NCBI GenBank assembly: GCA_004009845.1
Contig: RMBW01000020.1
Span: 186,001 to 250,000, forward strand
Source of the DNA: Davidsoniella eucalypti
Lineage: Eukaryota; Ascomycota; Sordariomycetes; Microascales; Ceratocystidaceae
DNA length: 64,000 bases
Direction of reading: 5' to 3'
A program made the translations under genes and the position numbers. The notes under the pieces were generated by a model, which saw only the letters and a program-made list of their open reading frames with translations, made no database searches and was not told the DNA's origin. Shown in pieces: positions 33,601 through 45,857 of the stretch. Numbering within the stretch: the first letter of the stretch is position 1; the number at the start of each line of letters is the position of its first letter.

Positions 33601-36600
33601 TACTCTCGAAACTATTACTACTAAACATCTGTATGTTTGCGGCGTTGAATTCATGTTGAAGTAAAGTGTGCCTTGATATGTAAGCCAGAGAATAGAATAC
33701 GGTGTTAACATCTGTGATGGAGGCAAGGTTAAGAAATAGCAAGTGCTTTTTCCATTGCAAAAAAGGATAAATATCAACACCTATTAACATAGTTCATAAG
33801 CGAGTCGGAAATACAAGGAAATCCGAAATGTTTAGTATTTGCACTGAAACGTCAACCATAACACCCTGAATCAACTCAAAGTTATTTAGGAATTACTCTT
33901 GATGTATATCTATGTTTATCTGATATAGCCTTGATTTATGTCCTGTCTTGCCGAACACACCACATTGTCTTTCCTTCCTTCGTTTTGGGCATATGTGTAG
34001 GTAGATCTATAGCAGACTCTAAGATGACATATTTGGCTTCAAACAAACATAAGTCAAGATCAGATGGCCTCTAGATCTTTGCATTTGGCCCTTCCATCAG
34101 AGGATATGACTCAGAAAATAATTCGTCTTTGGTTCTGGTTGCTGCTTGACAAAGCTCGAGGCCCGCCGCCTGCCAACGGGAGATGTACTGGCGGTTTGTT
34201 GATCATATCTTCCACATCACGTATGTGGGGAGAACATAATCAAGAATATTGATTTAGAACATAGTGAACAATCTTCTCATCCTGTGGATTGGTTAATTGC
34301 CATGGTTTGATCATGTTGTCATGTTGCGACCCTCGGTCTCTGATTCTATGTTCCGGTGTTGATTGAGGGATGTTGTAGATAGTAGCAGGATACTTCACCT
34401 TGCAATATGGGTCTTATTTCAAAGCGTGAAGAGCTAAAAGTATAAGATTATTTTTATAGGTTGATTCTATGTTTTGTGGTGGACACAATTGTGTTCAAGT
34501 GTTCCGGGCCGTGTGGTCATATATAGTTTCCGATTCCCTTGTATTTCCGACTCGCTTATGAACTACGTTAGGTTAGTTAGTTTCTTGTTATATTGTACGC
34601 GCTTGGCACTTTCTGAGCAACAGCGGTTCAAAACACTAGTCGTTTTGCTAACTCTCGAGCCTAGCGAGTATGGCGGTTAGTGCTTCTATTTTCGAAGCCT
34701 GCCTGTATTTTCTCTTTAGCGAGAAGAGGATTGGGGTAACCAATTGAAAAATACAGGCCTTAAGTTCCAGGTCTAGATCGTGAAATAGTCATACCGTCAT
34801 AGTTGTTAACCAGAGCTCCTAAGTCTCCGAGAGTCCTTCTAGAAGATATATATACTCGTACCATACGTACGGTTAATCAGTTTCAGGCTGTCCTTTTTGC
34901 CTCTTCTCATTTCTCCTTCTAGCTTGATTTAGCTCGAAGGAACGTCCTTATCAATGTCAGTTGGTTCACAACCTACCTGACCGTGGATACAATCTTTCGT
35001 GTTGGACGGAACACATGCCATTTTTACTGCATAATTTGATATGTAGCCAGGTGCGTATATGTTGTATTGATGTGCTACATCGTGATGGAGGTGGGCATTT
35101 CAAGCATAGCACATGCATGATGCATGATCTTCCAAAATCTCGGAGGTGTAGACCATCAGCCCATCATTCATCTGCCAATGATTCCACTTGCAGTAGAAAA
35201 AGTTGCAGTGCCGCACAGAGAGTGACAGTGGGCGGGTCTCATGTGGGATGATGAAGGGCGTATAGTACAGGCGAAAAGGAACTGAAGCGAGAAAAAATGG
35301 AAGCGTCTACAATGTTGTTGGGTGATTCGATTTGGACTGTGTGGACTGTAAGAAATCTGATATTCGCATCAGACTGTGGTGTGGAGTGATATAAACGAAT
35401 TAGCAAGTGAGATCTTTTCTGTCTAGTTTTTTAGACGACACGCCGTAAACACCATACTATTCAAAAACTAGTCAGATACCTAAACAAGCCTGGTGCATAT
35501 TTGAACATTTACCCGCAGAAGGTTAGTTCGGCTCGGAATCGAGAATCTTCCCGAGTGTTCACATGTTGTATGTAATGTATGTATGGTTATATGTATGAAT
35601 GTGGTTCTTGGAATGACGCTGTATCAGCCGCACTAGCGCTGATGGTAAGTGACCGCTTTGTAGAGGCCCATTTGACAGCAAGAAGGAACTGCGTAAATAC
35701 AGTCATCATACGACATATCAGGCATTATAATTCCGCCTTCCTGTAATAGCACAGCAGGGCATTAGCTAATTGATGTCACTAGGTCTCCCCAGACTTAACA
35801 AAGTTTAGTTAACGAACCTATAGTGTACGAAGAACTCTAATTCATCACTACCAATCTCCATGTCCATCTCACCAGGGCCAAGCTTTTGTTCTCTAGGTAG
35901 AGCAATACTAAGCTAATGACTACACAACTAATTACAACATGCATTAGTAGCCTGTTCTTCTAGTAATAACAATTACTTATGTTATTTCTTAGTTGAAGGA
36001 CTGTTGACAAACGGTCTTTGTATGAGGACCTTTATACGTTTGAATTTTGAGAAAGCTCGGGGGTGTGGTCTATATAGTCTTATACTCTCGGTGTTGTTTA
36101 CAAGCATGTCTTGCCTTATAAGTAGTAGAAAACAGCGGAGGTGAACATACTATGCAGAACTATTAGTAACGGGGCTTCATATAAACGATAATAAGTGTCT
36201 TTATGATTGGAAATAGAGAATTTTGGGAATCCTATGACGCTAAAAGGCTAGCCCTTCAATTGTTACCAACATCATAGTTGAGTTTTGGTGTCTGAAGTGA
36301 ATATATAACCTTGCATAAAAATAATGCTGTGAGTAACAGCTACCAAGTTGGTGACCACAATGTTGTTTATTCTTGTATTTGCTGATATGCATGGGTATTA
36401 CTTAGAATAGAAGCTAGATAATTAAATGTGGTAAATTTTGTCAATTCTATACAATATCTCTCACTAAACCTACCTCATAATGATGGAAGGCCAGAACTAC
36501 AATGATGCTCTGATAACTACATCCTCAGCTGTCTATCAATTCAATATACTTCCAATCACCCTAAATCCGATATAGCTTGGGAGGGATGGAAAGGGGAATA

Positions 36601-37610
36601 AGGCAATTGATGGTTGGTTATAAAGAAACAGCCTGTCAAAGAAGTTGTAGCTCCTGTTTCTAGACGACAAAGGACCATGCTATATTACTAGAATAGGATA
36701 CTTTTCTATCAAGCTGGTAGAGATAATGTAGTAATACATATACATATACATATGTTTTCCTTTTTAAGATTATCAAATCAGCACTGGTAGTTGCGAAGGA
36801 GAAAATTAGTTTCCTGGATCAAGGCCAATGGTACTAGGTTGTTACTTTTGAGGTAGTTATCAGTACGATCTACGATCTCGGCTAGTCAAGCTTCAAGGCG
36901 TAAGTAGAACGTCTATTAATTTTGTCAATAGGAGTTCACATCTCGTGTTTATTTAAATAGCTAAGTGTAGGTCTCGCTAGAAATCACTTTTTAAATAATT
37001 ATAGGCGTATTTAACTCTAGGCTTGGTATGTATGAAAAAAAAACTTTTGTAAAGGTTTGTCATAAGATAAATTGGATTGATGGACTAACATTTTTAGGGT
37101 TACAAAATCGCTGTAAAATAGATTAGTGTTAGAGGTTTGAATAGCATATTCGAAAAAACAACTTGTAATACATATTTAGTTGTACTAAACTTGATAAAAT
37201 AACTTGTTTTATGCGGTAACACAGCATTAAGAATATGAGATTGGTATAGCTAACACTCATTCTACGACTAAAATCTTAGTACCTTTTGTTGACATCACAG
37301 ACAGACCTTTTCTAATTTTCACTCAAGGCAGAAGTAGATATAACTAGCTACGGATAATTGGAAAATCTATGGACAGACACAAGTAGTTTGCTTTGATTAT
37401 CTGCCATCACACCATTATGCAATATATATCTCGTCGCTGTTATAGTGGCGAGGATTTTCTAAAGATGTCTTCGCCACTTTGGCTACTCGTACATACATGT
37501 GCCCATATAACAGTCTGTTCTTAATTGTATATGGCTGTGAGTGTAATAGCATGCATCTGGCATAGCTTAAACTCGTATCTTACATATTACGGGGATCGTT
37601 CTTTCTTTTT

Positions 37611-37629
37611 GGGGGGGGGGGGGGGGGGG
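37611..37629. repeat. Poly-G tract of 19 bases
   Basis: An uninterrupted run of 19 G follows a pyrimidine tract (TTCTTTCTTTTT). Such a run can form quadruplex or triplex structures and is also prone to sequencing error in length. Confidence 0.9.
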
Positions 37630-40439
37630 TATAGAAGCAAGAACTCCGAGGGGAAAAAAAAAACTCAATACAACTCTTAGTATCTCTACTGCTATCTGGT
37701 ATTGAAGATACGCTGCAACTTCTTCCTTGCCCCTCTCCCACGTCGTTGCCAAAGCTTTACTGATAATCCCACTACGTCCTGACCCCCGATCAGCTTGGCT
37801 CAAATGGGCAAGCCTTAGCCCAAAGTAGGATATGGAGGTTCGGAAGACGCAAGGGCCCACCTAATATCTTCCTTTACCTCACCCCTTTCTGACAATTTTT
37901 CTGTTAATGCCGTTACTCTTAAATAGTTGGGAATTATGATAATCGTTTGGGTTGAGATCAATTTGTTTTGCTTTAATTTTCTGTCGTGATAGTTTCTTTT
38001 TGTTCCTGTTTCTTTAATTTTATTCCTTAGTGTTGTTTGTTGTTGTTGAAGAGGTGTCGTCCAGAAGTTTCATCCGTTCTAATGGCGTACCTTCCAACAA
38101 CAGAACTGTCAGATTAATCAATTGGCTATTGTTTATTGTTCGTGTACAAAAATAGAACGTAAATGTGGAAACAACTTGGAAAAAAGGCTGTGGAAACTTT
38201 TATCAGCTAAACAATGGTTAGCATAATTACTGGATACTGGAAATCAAGGCAACTGTGCTTCTCTTTTTCTCTTTGTCTCCCTTCTTTGTTTCTCTGATAT
38301 CGAGTCTTCTGATAATTGCGCCTTCCGCTTTGAGTGACATACATATATGTATATCTAAAGTAAGTACATATAGACCCTCCATCGGCTAGACTACAAAATG
38401 TTTGAAATGTGAGAATAAACCTTGCATATTATTCTGTCGATTAAAAACAACCTGTTTTTGTTCTTCGTGCGCTTTTCAAGCGTGTGTGCTTTCCTTCTTC
38501 GTGATGTATGTACACAAATCTAGTTGCTAAGATCCCCGCCGATATCTTTTATGCATTTGAAAAGCTACATTAAGGATACATACATATTTGTTGTATTTGC
38601 ACATAGTAGATCTGCCCAGGGGTTGCAATTGCGACGTTGATGACTTCTTCGTCGTGTATTCGGCTTGGAAATCACGTCGTTCTATTGCTTCTTTTGCGTT
38701 TCCACCGAGCTTCTCGTTCTGGGCAGGATGATACACTATCTTCCAAAGCCTTTGCCCACAGAGCATGATGATTTCCCGTTCCCTGCATACTAAACCAGTT
38801 TTCTTGCTTGGCTTTGGAGCTCTTGAGTGTTTCTCGTTCTTTGCTTTCTAATTATTTTCCTAGGAAAGCATGAGTAGGCAACCTTTTAGAAGAAAACCGG
38901 AAAGATCCCAGCGCTATGTTTTTCAGGCTCTAATACACAGACATATCGATTCAGGGCAAGAGAAGCAGTTCATAGCTGTCTTTGGTCTAGCTCTGCTTCT
39001 CAAACGTTAGAGGTCTTGGGGTACCCTGACTTTGGGCCTTCTCGTTCGTAGCGCTGCTGCATGGCAACTGCATACTAGGCAAGCAGGGCATGCTATCTGC
39101 TTTTCTCATATACTTACCGCCTTGGGGTGAACGAAGCGAGCTACATAACAATGTACTAGGCCTCCCAAAGTTTGACCCCGTCCATAATGCCTGCCTACAG
39201 GAGGAAGCAGCAACAAAGTCACAATGGCGGCGGAAGTTGTAGCTCCGCTCTCTGGCTGGCTTCTGGGGTAAACGGCCCGCCGCCTTGATTGTCTTGCCTT
39301 CTATTTGGCCTACTAAACTGACTAAGAATAAAAATTGATGTAAGTTATCAAATCAGCCACCGGTAAATACTGCAGTTGTGATGCGAGGTCCATACAAAGA
39401 TGGTGCATGCAACAGAAGGAAAACCACTGATCAAGCGAAAACCTGAAGGTTGGGCTTCAGAAATCGTTAGTACGGAGGTCTGATATTCGGTCCCAAGTCG
39501 TAGATACAGATACAGACCCAAGCTTAGGCGCCGATATTGTAGTAGCATCAACTGGTGTCTAAAAAGGAACATGATAAGTGCTCAAGGAGTGCAATATAAA
39601 AAGAGTACATATGTAGAAGCAACTTAATAGACTGCACATATTGAGGTCAAAGTGGCCGCTTGGCCGTGGATAGTTGCAGCAGCGGCGGCTGGATATTCAC
39701 AAGTTGTAGAGTAAGCATAGCAAACGTTCAACACACGGACACACACACTCCAAGTCCAAGCTTCTTTCTAGCCTGGTCAAGCAGAATATATCTCAGTCTT
39801 GTCTTATATTAGACCGACAAAGTTGAGGAATGAAATGGCTCTATTTTCCTTTCCAGCTAGACAGGCCTGTTGTCGTCTTGAAATCTCTCGCTCCCGATTT
39901 TTCTGTATATGCGCTCTTGCGTGCTTACACCAGTTGACATTGAAATTCCCAGTTCCTGGCTTGGCTAGGCTTGGAGTTTTGACTTTAGCTATTAATAAAT
40001 TTCGATTTTTTGCTCCCCTCCCCCCAAGGAATGGATAAAGGAATAAGAACAGAACAAGTCTCTGGGATGCTAAACTAAGCTGAAAAGAGACAAGGACAAA
40101 ATATCTTGAATTTATCTGCCGCTTAATCCTTACGCTTTATACCCACAAGATTTGGAAGACTTGAAAAATGAACGAGCAAGGTAGTAAAAAAGCTGCCACA
40201 CCGAAATACAAATCCAAGTCTAGTTTAGTTGTAGTCTAGTCTAGTTTCCCGGTTTAGTGCCGTTTCTACGCAAAATAGATACCGTAATTCTACTTTGGCC
40301 ATGTTGAACCGTTTTATGTAAGGTTAGTTAAGTTGTACTTTCCTTTCTAGAGTACATGGCTAGATGTATTGTTAAGTCCCATCCCAAATAACGTAACCCG
40401 CCTTTGATTCTACTTAAAGCCCAGGTAGGTTGTCGGCGA

Positions 40440-41189
40440 GGTCTTCATATAATTATATCTTGCTCATTCTTTTTCCTCTTCTCTTTCTTTCTTTTCCCAT
40501 TTTCCTCTTCAATGTTTTTTTTTCACCCATCTGTCTATACTTATGCTAAACTGACTCGGTTCTTGCTTCCAGTCTCTACCTCTTGAGCAAGCATACCTTT
40601 TTTTCCTTTTCTGCTTCGTCTTTTATTTTCAATATACCAACTTTGCCGGTTCAACGTGCTGATTCTTGGAACCTAGACTTGCATCTTTCTATCTTATCTC
40701 CGTTCCCACCTACCGGCATTTGAACTCTGGCACTGTCTATCTCTGGTTGCTGAGTTTCTTAGATATGTTCAAGATTCTCTTTATACCAGGACAGCAACTT
40801 CATTTTCCGGTCTCGTTCTCTCCCTGTTCTCTGGCAGCGCTTTCGTTGTCGGGTACCACGTTAGGAGTGTGTACTTTTGACCTCTCAACTACGGCAGTTC
40901 CGTGAAAGTTTTTCCATTCTCTAGAATCGCGACTTTCTTGTTTACTCATCTAGCTCAAGAGTTTCGTGATCTTCGCTTGGGGACTCATTCTGCGTAATCG
41001 CGAAGAGTCCTTATTTAACAAGTACCGAGACTTGATTGGGAGGAGCCACCCATTTCTGATATCGACAGCAGACTGAAACCCACGCCCCGAAGTATTCTGT
41101 TCTTAAGAAAGCTCCTACTTGAAGTTTGGCTTTCTCGACGAACACAGCTTACTGCTGGCCCTTTTACCAAGGTTTACTGCCCATAGAAG
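40440..41189 (+). promoter_or_regulatory. Pyrimidine-rich promoter/leader region of the GNAT gene
   Basis: From about 40460 the plus strand is dominated by T and C (CTTCTCTTTCTTTCTTTTCC and similar), up to the ATG at 41190. This resembles a long fungal 5' leader. An unseen leader intron is possible. Confidence 0.35.
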
Positions 41190-42026
41190 ATGAGGATTGT
41201 CTATCTACCTATGGAACTCAGTATGAACTTTCAACCTTCAAATATGCCGCACGGTTATGTCGACCGTTGGGCCACCCTTGGCGACGAAAAGGCTTTAGCC
41301 AACGTATATTTTGATGCCTTCAACGATAGTACTCCGCGCCAGTACTGTTTCCCGGAGAAGGAGCGCAATGCCGGCCAGGAATGGTGGGAGCACGAAGCAC
41401 GCCACTGGCTGGAGGAGAAAGACGTTTACTACGTACGGGTAGTCGAAAACCTTCAGGGAGACGTCATTGCATTTGCTAAGTGGTCTTACCATCGCAACGG
41501 CTTTCGTGTTGACGAACAACCACAGCCTCATACTCCACCACCATGCCTTCCGCGATCGAACAGTGATGTGGCCGAGTGGTTCTTTGAAGAGATCGATAAG
41601 AGCCGCGAGCGGACACACAGCGATAGACCGCATCTCTTCCTGAGCCTCATTGCAGTCTGCTGCTCACACCAAGGCCAAGGCCTCTCGTCGAGTCTCATGG
41701 AATGGGGAATCAAGCAGGCTGACGAGAACAGTCTACCCATCTACCTCGAATCGACTAAGAAGGGCTACCCGGTTTATCGCAAGTTTGGTTTCGACGAGGC
41801 CGGTGCTATTGTGTACGAAGATACGCTAGACCGCGTCGATAAGCTCGGTGTGCGGTCGTTTGAGCACTGGCCGAAGATGAACTTAGTGATCCTCATTCGA
41901 ACACCCAAAGCTCCTAAGCGTGAAAAGAAGTCGCTTGACTTCTCCCACTGCGGGCCGTCTGTCAAGGCCGCCTGGAAGAACTTCAACCCATTTGCCCCAA
42001 ATCAGCCAAAGACTCATATTATGTAA
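41190..42026 (+). CDS. GNAT-family N-acetyltransferase
   Basis: Predicted acetyl-CoA-dependent acetyltransferase of unknown substrate, probably cytosolic. The single exon gives 278 residues from the first ATG; in-frame Met codons at 41211, 41223 and 41244 are alternative starts, and the conserved part begins near HGYVDRWATLGD. The acetyl-CoA-binding motif A is visible near residues 155-170 as CSHQGQGLSSSLMEWG, matching Q/RxxGxG. The preceding strand is LFLSLIAV and the following LPIYLESTKKGYPVYRKFGF is a typical GNAT motif B region. The last 60 residues are basic. The family is large in filamentous fungi, and some members lie near metabolic genes, but none is seen here. Confidence 0.88.
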   Translation: MRIVYLPMELSMNFQPSNMPHGYVDRWATLGDEKALANVYFDAFNDSTPRQYCFPEKERNAGQEWWEHEARHWLEEKDVYYVRVVENLQGDVIAFAKWSYHRNGFRVDEQPQPHTPPPCLPRSNSDVAEWFFEEIDKSRERTHSDRPHLFLSLIAVCCSHQGQGLSSSLMEWGIKQADENSLPIYLESTKKGYPVYRKFGFDEAGAIVYEDTLDRVDKLGVRSFEHWPKMNLVILIRTPKAPKREKKSLDFSHCGPSVKAAWKNFNPFAPNQPKTHIM

Positions 42027-42604
42027 GAGCCCATGGGCTTAATACCAGCTTTGATGGGTCATAATAGCTGGTGCTCTTGGTCCGATACGTTCAACGTGAG
42101 AGCATCGGTTCAAGGACAAACTAAACAAGGACACGATACGAGTTGGTAACAATAGAGTTACACGGCTACAGATACAGGAAACATATAAGGAACACGAAGG
42201 GAATTAAATGGGGTTCCTTGCACGGATCTGGCTATAATGGCCAATGCAAATGGGTAGATAACAATGACCCCACGGTCATCATTGAGATAAACGAGACGAA
42301 GTCAAGTCATAACAACATATAAATAAGTAAATAGTCCTCGACACACGAATTAACGAATAAACAAGATAAATCTCCAAAGAATAACTTTTGAAACGCCCCA
42401 TTAGTGAAGAAAGGTTTGAGAAGACACCGTGCTGCCGGGAATGCTTTCATCCGGGATATAAGAACGCCGTTCGAAAAAAGAACCAATGATAAAACCACAA
42501 TTCAAGTGAAGTTGCCGGAAACTCGGTATAACAAACGCAGACCCATTATCTCTCGATGAAGATATCATGAAAGAAAGAGTGAGGTTTTCGAGACTAGCAG
42601 GCGC
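42027..42604. other. GNAT/small ORF convergent region
   Basis: About 580 bases. If the small minus-strand gene extends past its apparent stop through a spliced intron, its downstream exon would lie here; a 63-codon frame at 42307-42498 is the only candidate and has no motif. Confidence 0.4.
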
Positions 42605-42817
42605 TTACGAGAAACTTCGGATGGTGTTAATGAAGTCTGACCAGATGCCCTCAAAGGCCAAGCCGCGGGGCCGTGGTGTGAGACGGCGAGTCAGAGACGG
42701 CCGGGCAGCCATTTGAGCAGTAACATGGCGGCCAGGTTCTCTGCGAGCAGAAGCTGGGTAGAGGCCGTATTTAGGCTGGATGTCCAGGTTGGATAGAGGA
42801 AGGCGATGCTGGGACAT
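42605..42817 (-). CDS. Small basic hypothetical protein (70 aa)
   Basis: Not recognised. The frame begins with ATG at 42817 and ends at TAA. The protein is Arg- and Pro-rich (TRRLTPRPRGLAFEGIW) with a Trp/Phe-rich end and no hydrophobic segment. Base composition is more GC-rich and codon-like than the flanking DNA, which supports a real gene. The stop codon overlaps GTAAGC, a good donor site, so the protein might continue in a further exon. It could be a small mitochondrial or DNA/RNA-binding protein, but nothing in the sequence decides this. Confidence 0.5.
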   Translation of the reverse strand: MSQHRLPLSNLDIQPKYGLYPASARREPGRHVTAQMAARPSLTRRLTPRPRGLAFEGIWSDFINTIRSFS

Positions 42818-43723
42818 GATGGTCTATTTAGGGTTAAGCAGTAGTTGTATCGAAGGTTTAAGTTTTAGCGAGTTAAGGTACAAGTATGTGAATATGACCT
42901 AGAAGAGTGAATGCTTGCACAAATGATGATTAGGGGGAGAAATTATTTGGGTTAAGTTGGTTGCTGAGAGGGTTGGAACCAGCCGAATTATAGACGGTGA
43001 AAACTTTTAATCCTTTGAATGGTACTGGCTGTATGCAAACTCTGACTTGATGTGGACGGCCGATATTTCTTTGCCTTTATGGATCAGCTAACTTAAGCTC
43101 TTGAATAGAATATGATAGTATTGGACGATGTTGGGCCTCTAGTCATATAAAACTTTATACAGAATACACGAAGCAATCTGTATCAATTACATAGGATACA
43201 CGAATCTACAGTTGAAGTGAGTCAAAGGCACATTGTATATGGATCGTGTAGATAGTGGCTATTAACTCATGTATAAGATAATTTTATCATTTTGTGTGTT
43301 GGAACACAAACAAGTACTAGATCGTCCGAAGTTTAGCCACACAGATTTATGCCAAGTACATATGTAAATGTCTCTGTTCTTCAAGACTGTGTAACATGAG
43401 ATGCCATACGGCTGTGAGCAGCTGTCTAAGCTTAAAAATGTCTGTCAGCCTTTGCCCCGCTAAAGCTTGCTTATGCACTCACTGCTTGGATGGTCGCACA
43501 TTGCGATGTTCACCTTAATGAATGGCATCGGTAATATTCTTAAACGCCTTCAAAAACATTGCTACATCCTATTTCTAGCGGCCACTTCTACACTATTCAA
43601 TCGGAAATACGCAGACCCCTAATACAAGCCTAAATAACAAGCGCTTTCACGATTCTACTCCGGACCGCTCGGAGATATCGGTCACATTGAAGACACAATC
43701 GCTCTACCTTTACGCCCCACGCT
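42818..43723. other. Divergent region small ORF-SRP54
   Basis: About 900 bases, AT-rich, presumed to carry both promoters. No RNA gene or frame of interest was seen. Confidence 0.5.
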
Positions 43724-45429
43724 ATGGTTTTGCAAGATCTAGGTCGCCGCATCAATACGGCTGTCAACAATTTGACCCGTGAGCCAAATGTCGACGAACA
43801 GGTACTGCCTTCCAAGAATGGGAAACCTCTTAGGTTGACGGCGTATCATACTAACCAACTACCCATATATAGGCTTTCGAGGACATGGTCAAGGAGATCT
43901 GCGGCGCCCTTCTTGAAGCCGATGTAAATGTGCGTCTTGTTGGCCAGCTGCGCAAATCTATCCGATCAAGTGTCAACTTCAAAGAGCTCCCCAATGCTGT
44001 CAATAAAAAACGATTCATCCAAAAGACCGTTTTCGATGAACTAGTGAAGCTGGTCGATCCACATGCCGAGCCCTTTAAGGTCAAGAAGGGCAAGTCCAAC
44101 GTCATCATGTTTGTCGGTCTACAGGGTGCCGGTAAGACAACGACGTGCACCAAGCTGGCTAGACACTACCAATCCCGTGGCTTCAAGGCGTGTCTTGTCT
44201 GTGCTGATACCTTCCGTGCCGGTGCTTTTGACCAGCTGAAGCAGAATGCGATAAAGGCCAAAATCCCATACTACGGTTCTCTGACGGAGACTGATCCTGC
44301 CGTAGTTGCACGCGACGGTGTGCAAAAGTTCCGCAAGGAGAAGTTTGAGGTCATCATCGTTGATACCTCTGGTCGCCACAGACAAGAATCTGCTCTGTTC
44401 CAAGAAATGATGGATATCCAGACCGTCATCCAGCCTGACGAGACCATCATGGTGCTCGATTCTTCCATCGGTCAGGCTGCTGAGGCCCAGGCTCTCGCTT
44501 TCAAGGAGGCTGCCGACTTTGGTGCTATCATCATTACCAAGACTGATGGTAACGCTTCTGGTGGTGGTGCCATTTCTGCTGTTGCCGCTACGAACACACC
44601 AATTGTTTTCATTGGTACTGGTGAGCACATGCTCGACTTTGAACGCTTCGTGCCACAAAGCTTTATTCAGAAGTTGCTTGGCATGGGTGACATCATGGGC
44701 CTTGTTGAGCATGTTCAAAATCTGAACCTTGATCAAAAAGACACCATGAAACACATCCAGGAGGGTATCTTCACTGTCCGCGATCTCCGCGACCAACTTT
44801 CCAATATCATGAAGATGGGACCTCTTTCCAAGATGGCCGGCATGATTCCTGGTATGGGCAACCTAATGCAGGGCATGGACGACCAAGAAGGCGCCCTCAA
44901 ACTCAAGAGAATGATCTATATCTGCGATTCTATGACCGAAGCTGAGCTGGACTCTGATGGAAAAATCATTGTTGAGCAGCCCACACGTTTGACGCGCATC
45001 GCCCGTGGCTCCGGTACATCTGTCCGTGAAGTCGAGGATTTACTCACTCAACAGCGTATGATGGCGGGCATGGCTAAGAAGATGGGCGGTAACATGAAGA
45101 ATCTCCAACGTGCCCAAAACGCCATGGGCGGCGCCACCAAGGGTCAAATGGCAGCGATGCAGAAGCGTATGGCTTCTATGGGCGGTGGTGCTGGGGCTGG
45201 TGCTGGCGGCATGCCCGGTCTGGGTGGTATGGGTGGCATGCCAGATCTGGGCAGCTTGATGGGCATGTTCGGCGGCGGCGGCGGCGGTGCTGGTGGTGGT
45301 GGTGGCATGCCAAACATGCAGCAGATGCAACAAATGATGCAGCAAATGGGTGGCATGGGCGGCATGGGCGGCATGGGCGGTATGGGTGGTATGCCAGGTA
45401 TGGGTGGCCGTGGCCGTGGCCGTAGATAA
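43724..45429 (+). CDS. SRP54: Signal recognition particle 54 kDa subunit
   Basis: GTPase that binds signal peptides as they leave the ribosome and docks with the SRP receptor at the ER (known of the family). Exons 43724-43801 and 43873-45429, with a 71-bp phase-0 intron ending after a CTAAC branch site, give 544 residues. The N domain starts MVLQDLGRRINTAVNNL. G-domain motifs are G1 GLQGAGKTTT near 105-114, DTFRAGAFDQL, G3 DTSGRH and G4 TKTDGNASGGG (the Lys usual in AKGGG is Ser here). The M domain is Met-rich (GMIPGMGN, KMGGNMKN) and ends in GGM repeats with a GRGRGRR tail. The Gly/Met tail is longer than in yeast, as is common in filamentous fungi. Confidence 0.97.
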
Positions 45430-45857
45430 GAAATTGGATATCAGTGTGCTATAGAAGCTGTGCATGGGGAGCGTTTTCTTTGTTTTCTTCACTGTAAAGT
45501 TATTTTATTCTGGTTATTCTCTTTAGTTTTTTAGGGTGGGCATCTACTGGGGTTTCTTTTCGTCTTTTTGTTTTTTTGCTCCTACTTTCTGCATCTTCCA
45601 GAGTGTATCTTCCTGGTTATATTGTCATCTCAGGTGTTATTCTTTTATCGTTATCTTTACACGCCTTTATATGTTACTTCTTAACGATAACACGATTCCT
45701 ATTGAGGTCATAAATCAATTTTTCTTTTTCTTTTTCTCAGCTTACAAGTATCGATTTAGGTGGCTATGACATGTGCTCTTTGTGTTTACTAGTATAAAAT
45801 TTTAGAGCTACTTTTCATGATATCAATACAGATGAAAGTGTATTCCCATAGATGAGT
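45430..45857. other. SRP54/DJ-1-like convergent 3' region
   Basis: About 430 bases between convergent stops, strongly T-rich (TTTTTCTTTTTCTTTTTCTC near 45720). Presumed 3' UTRs only. Confidence 0.5.

Larger units (their letters stand above)
30608..41189. other. Gene desert of about 10.6 kb
   Basis: No frame in this stretch has recognisable domains or gene-like composition; the longest are about 95-125 codons and AT-driven. It includes a 19-base G run (37611-37629), AT-rich blocks at 31150-32400 and 36200-37500, and a pyrimidine-rich stretch before the GNAT gene. No tRNA-like structure or copy of the repeats found elsewhere in the window was seen. Regulatory DNA, long non-coding RNA or decayed transposons are all possible. 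Confidence 0.5.

Noticed and set aside
37567..37860. 97-codon minus-strand frame with a poly-Pro run
   Set aside because: The poly-Pro is simply the translated C side of the G homopolymer; no start ATG context or domain.
44119..44796. 225-codon antisense frame in SRP54
   Set aside because: A shadow of the strongly biased SRP54 coding sequence.
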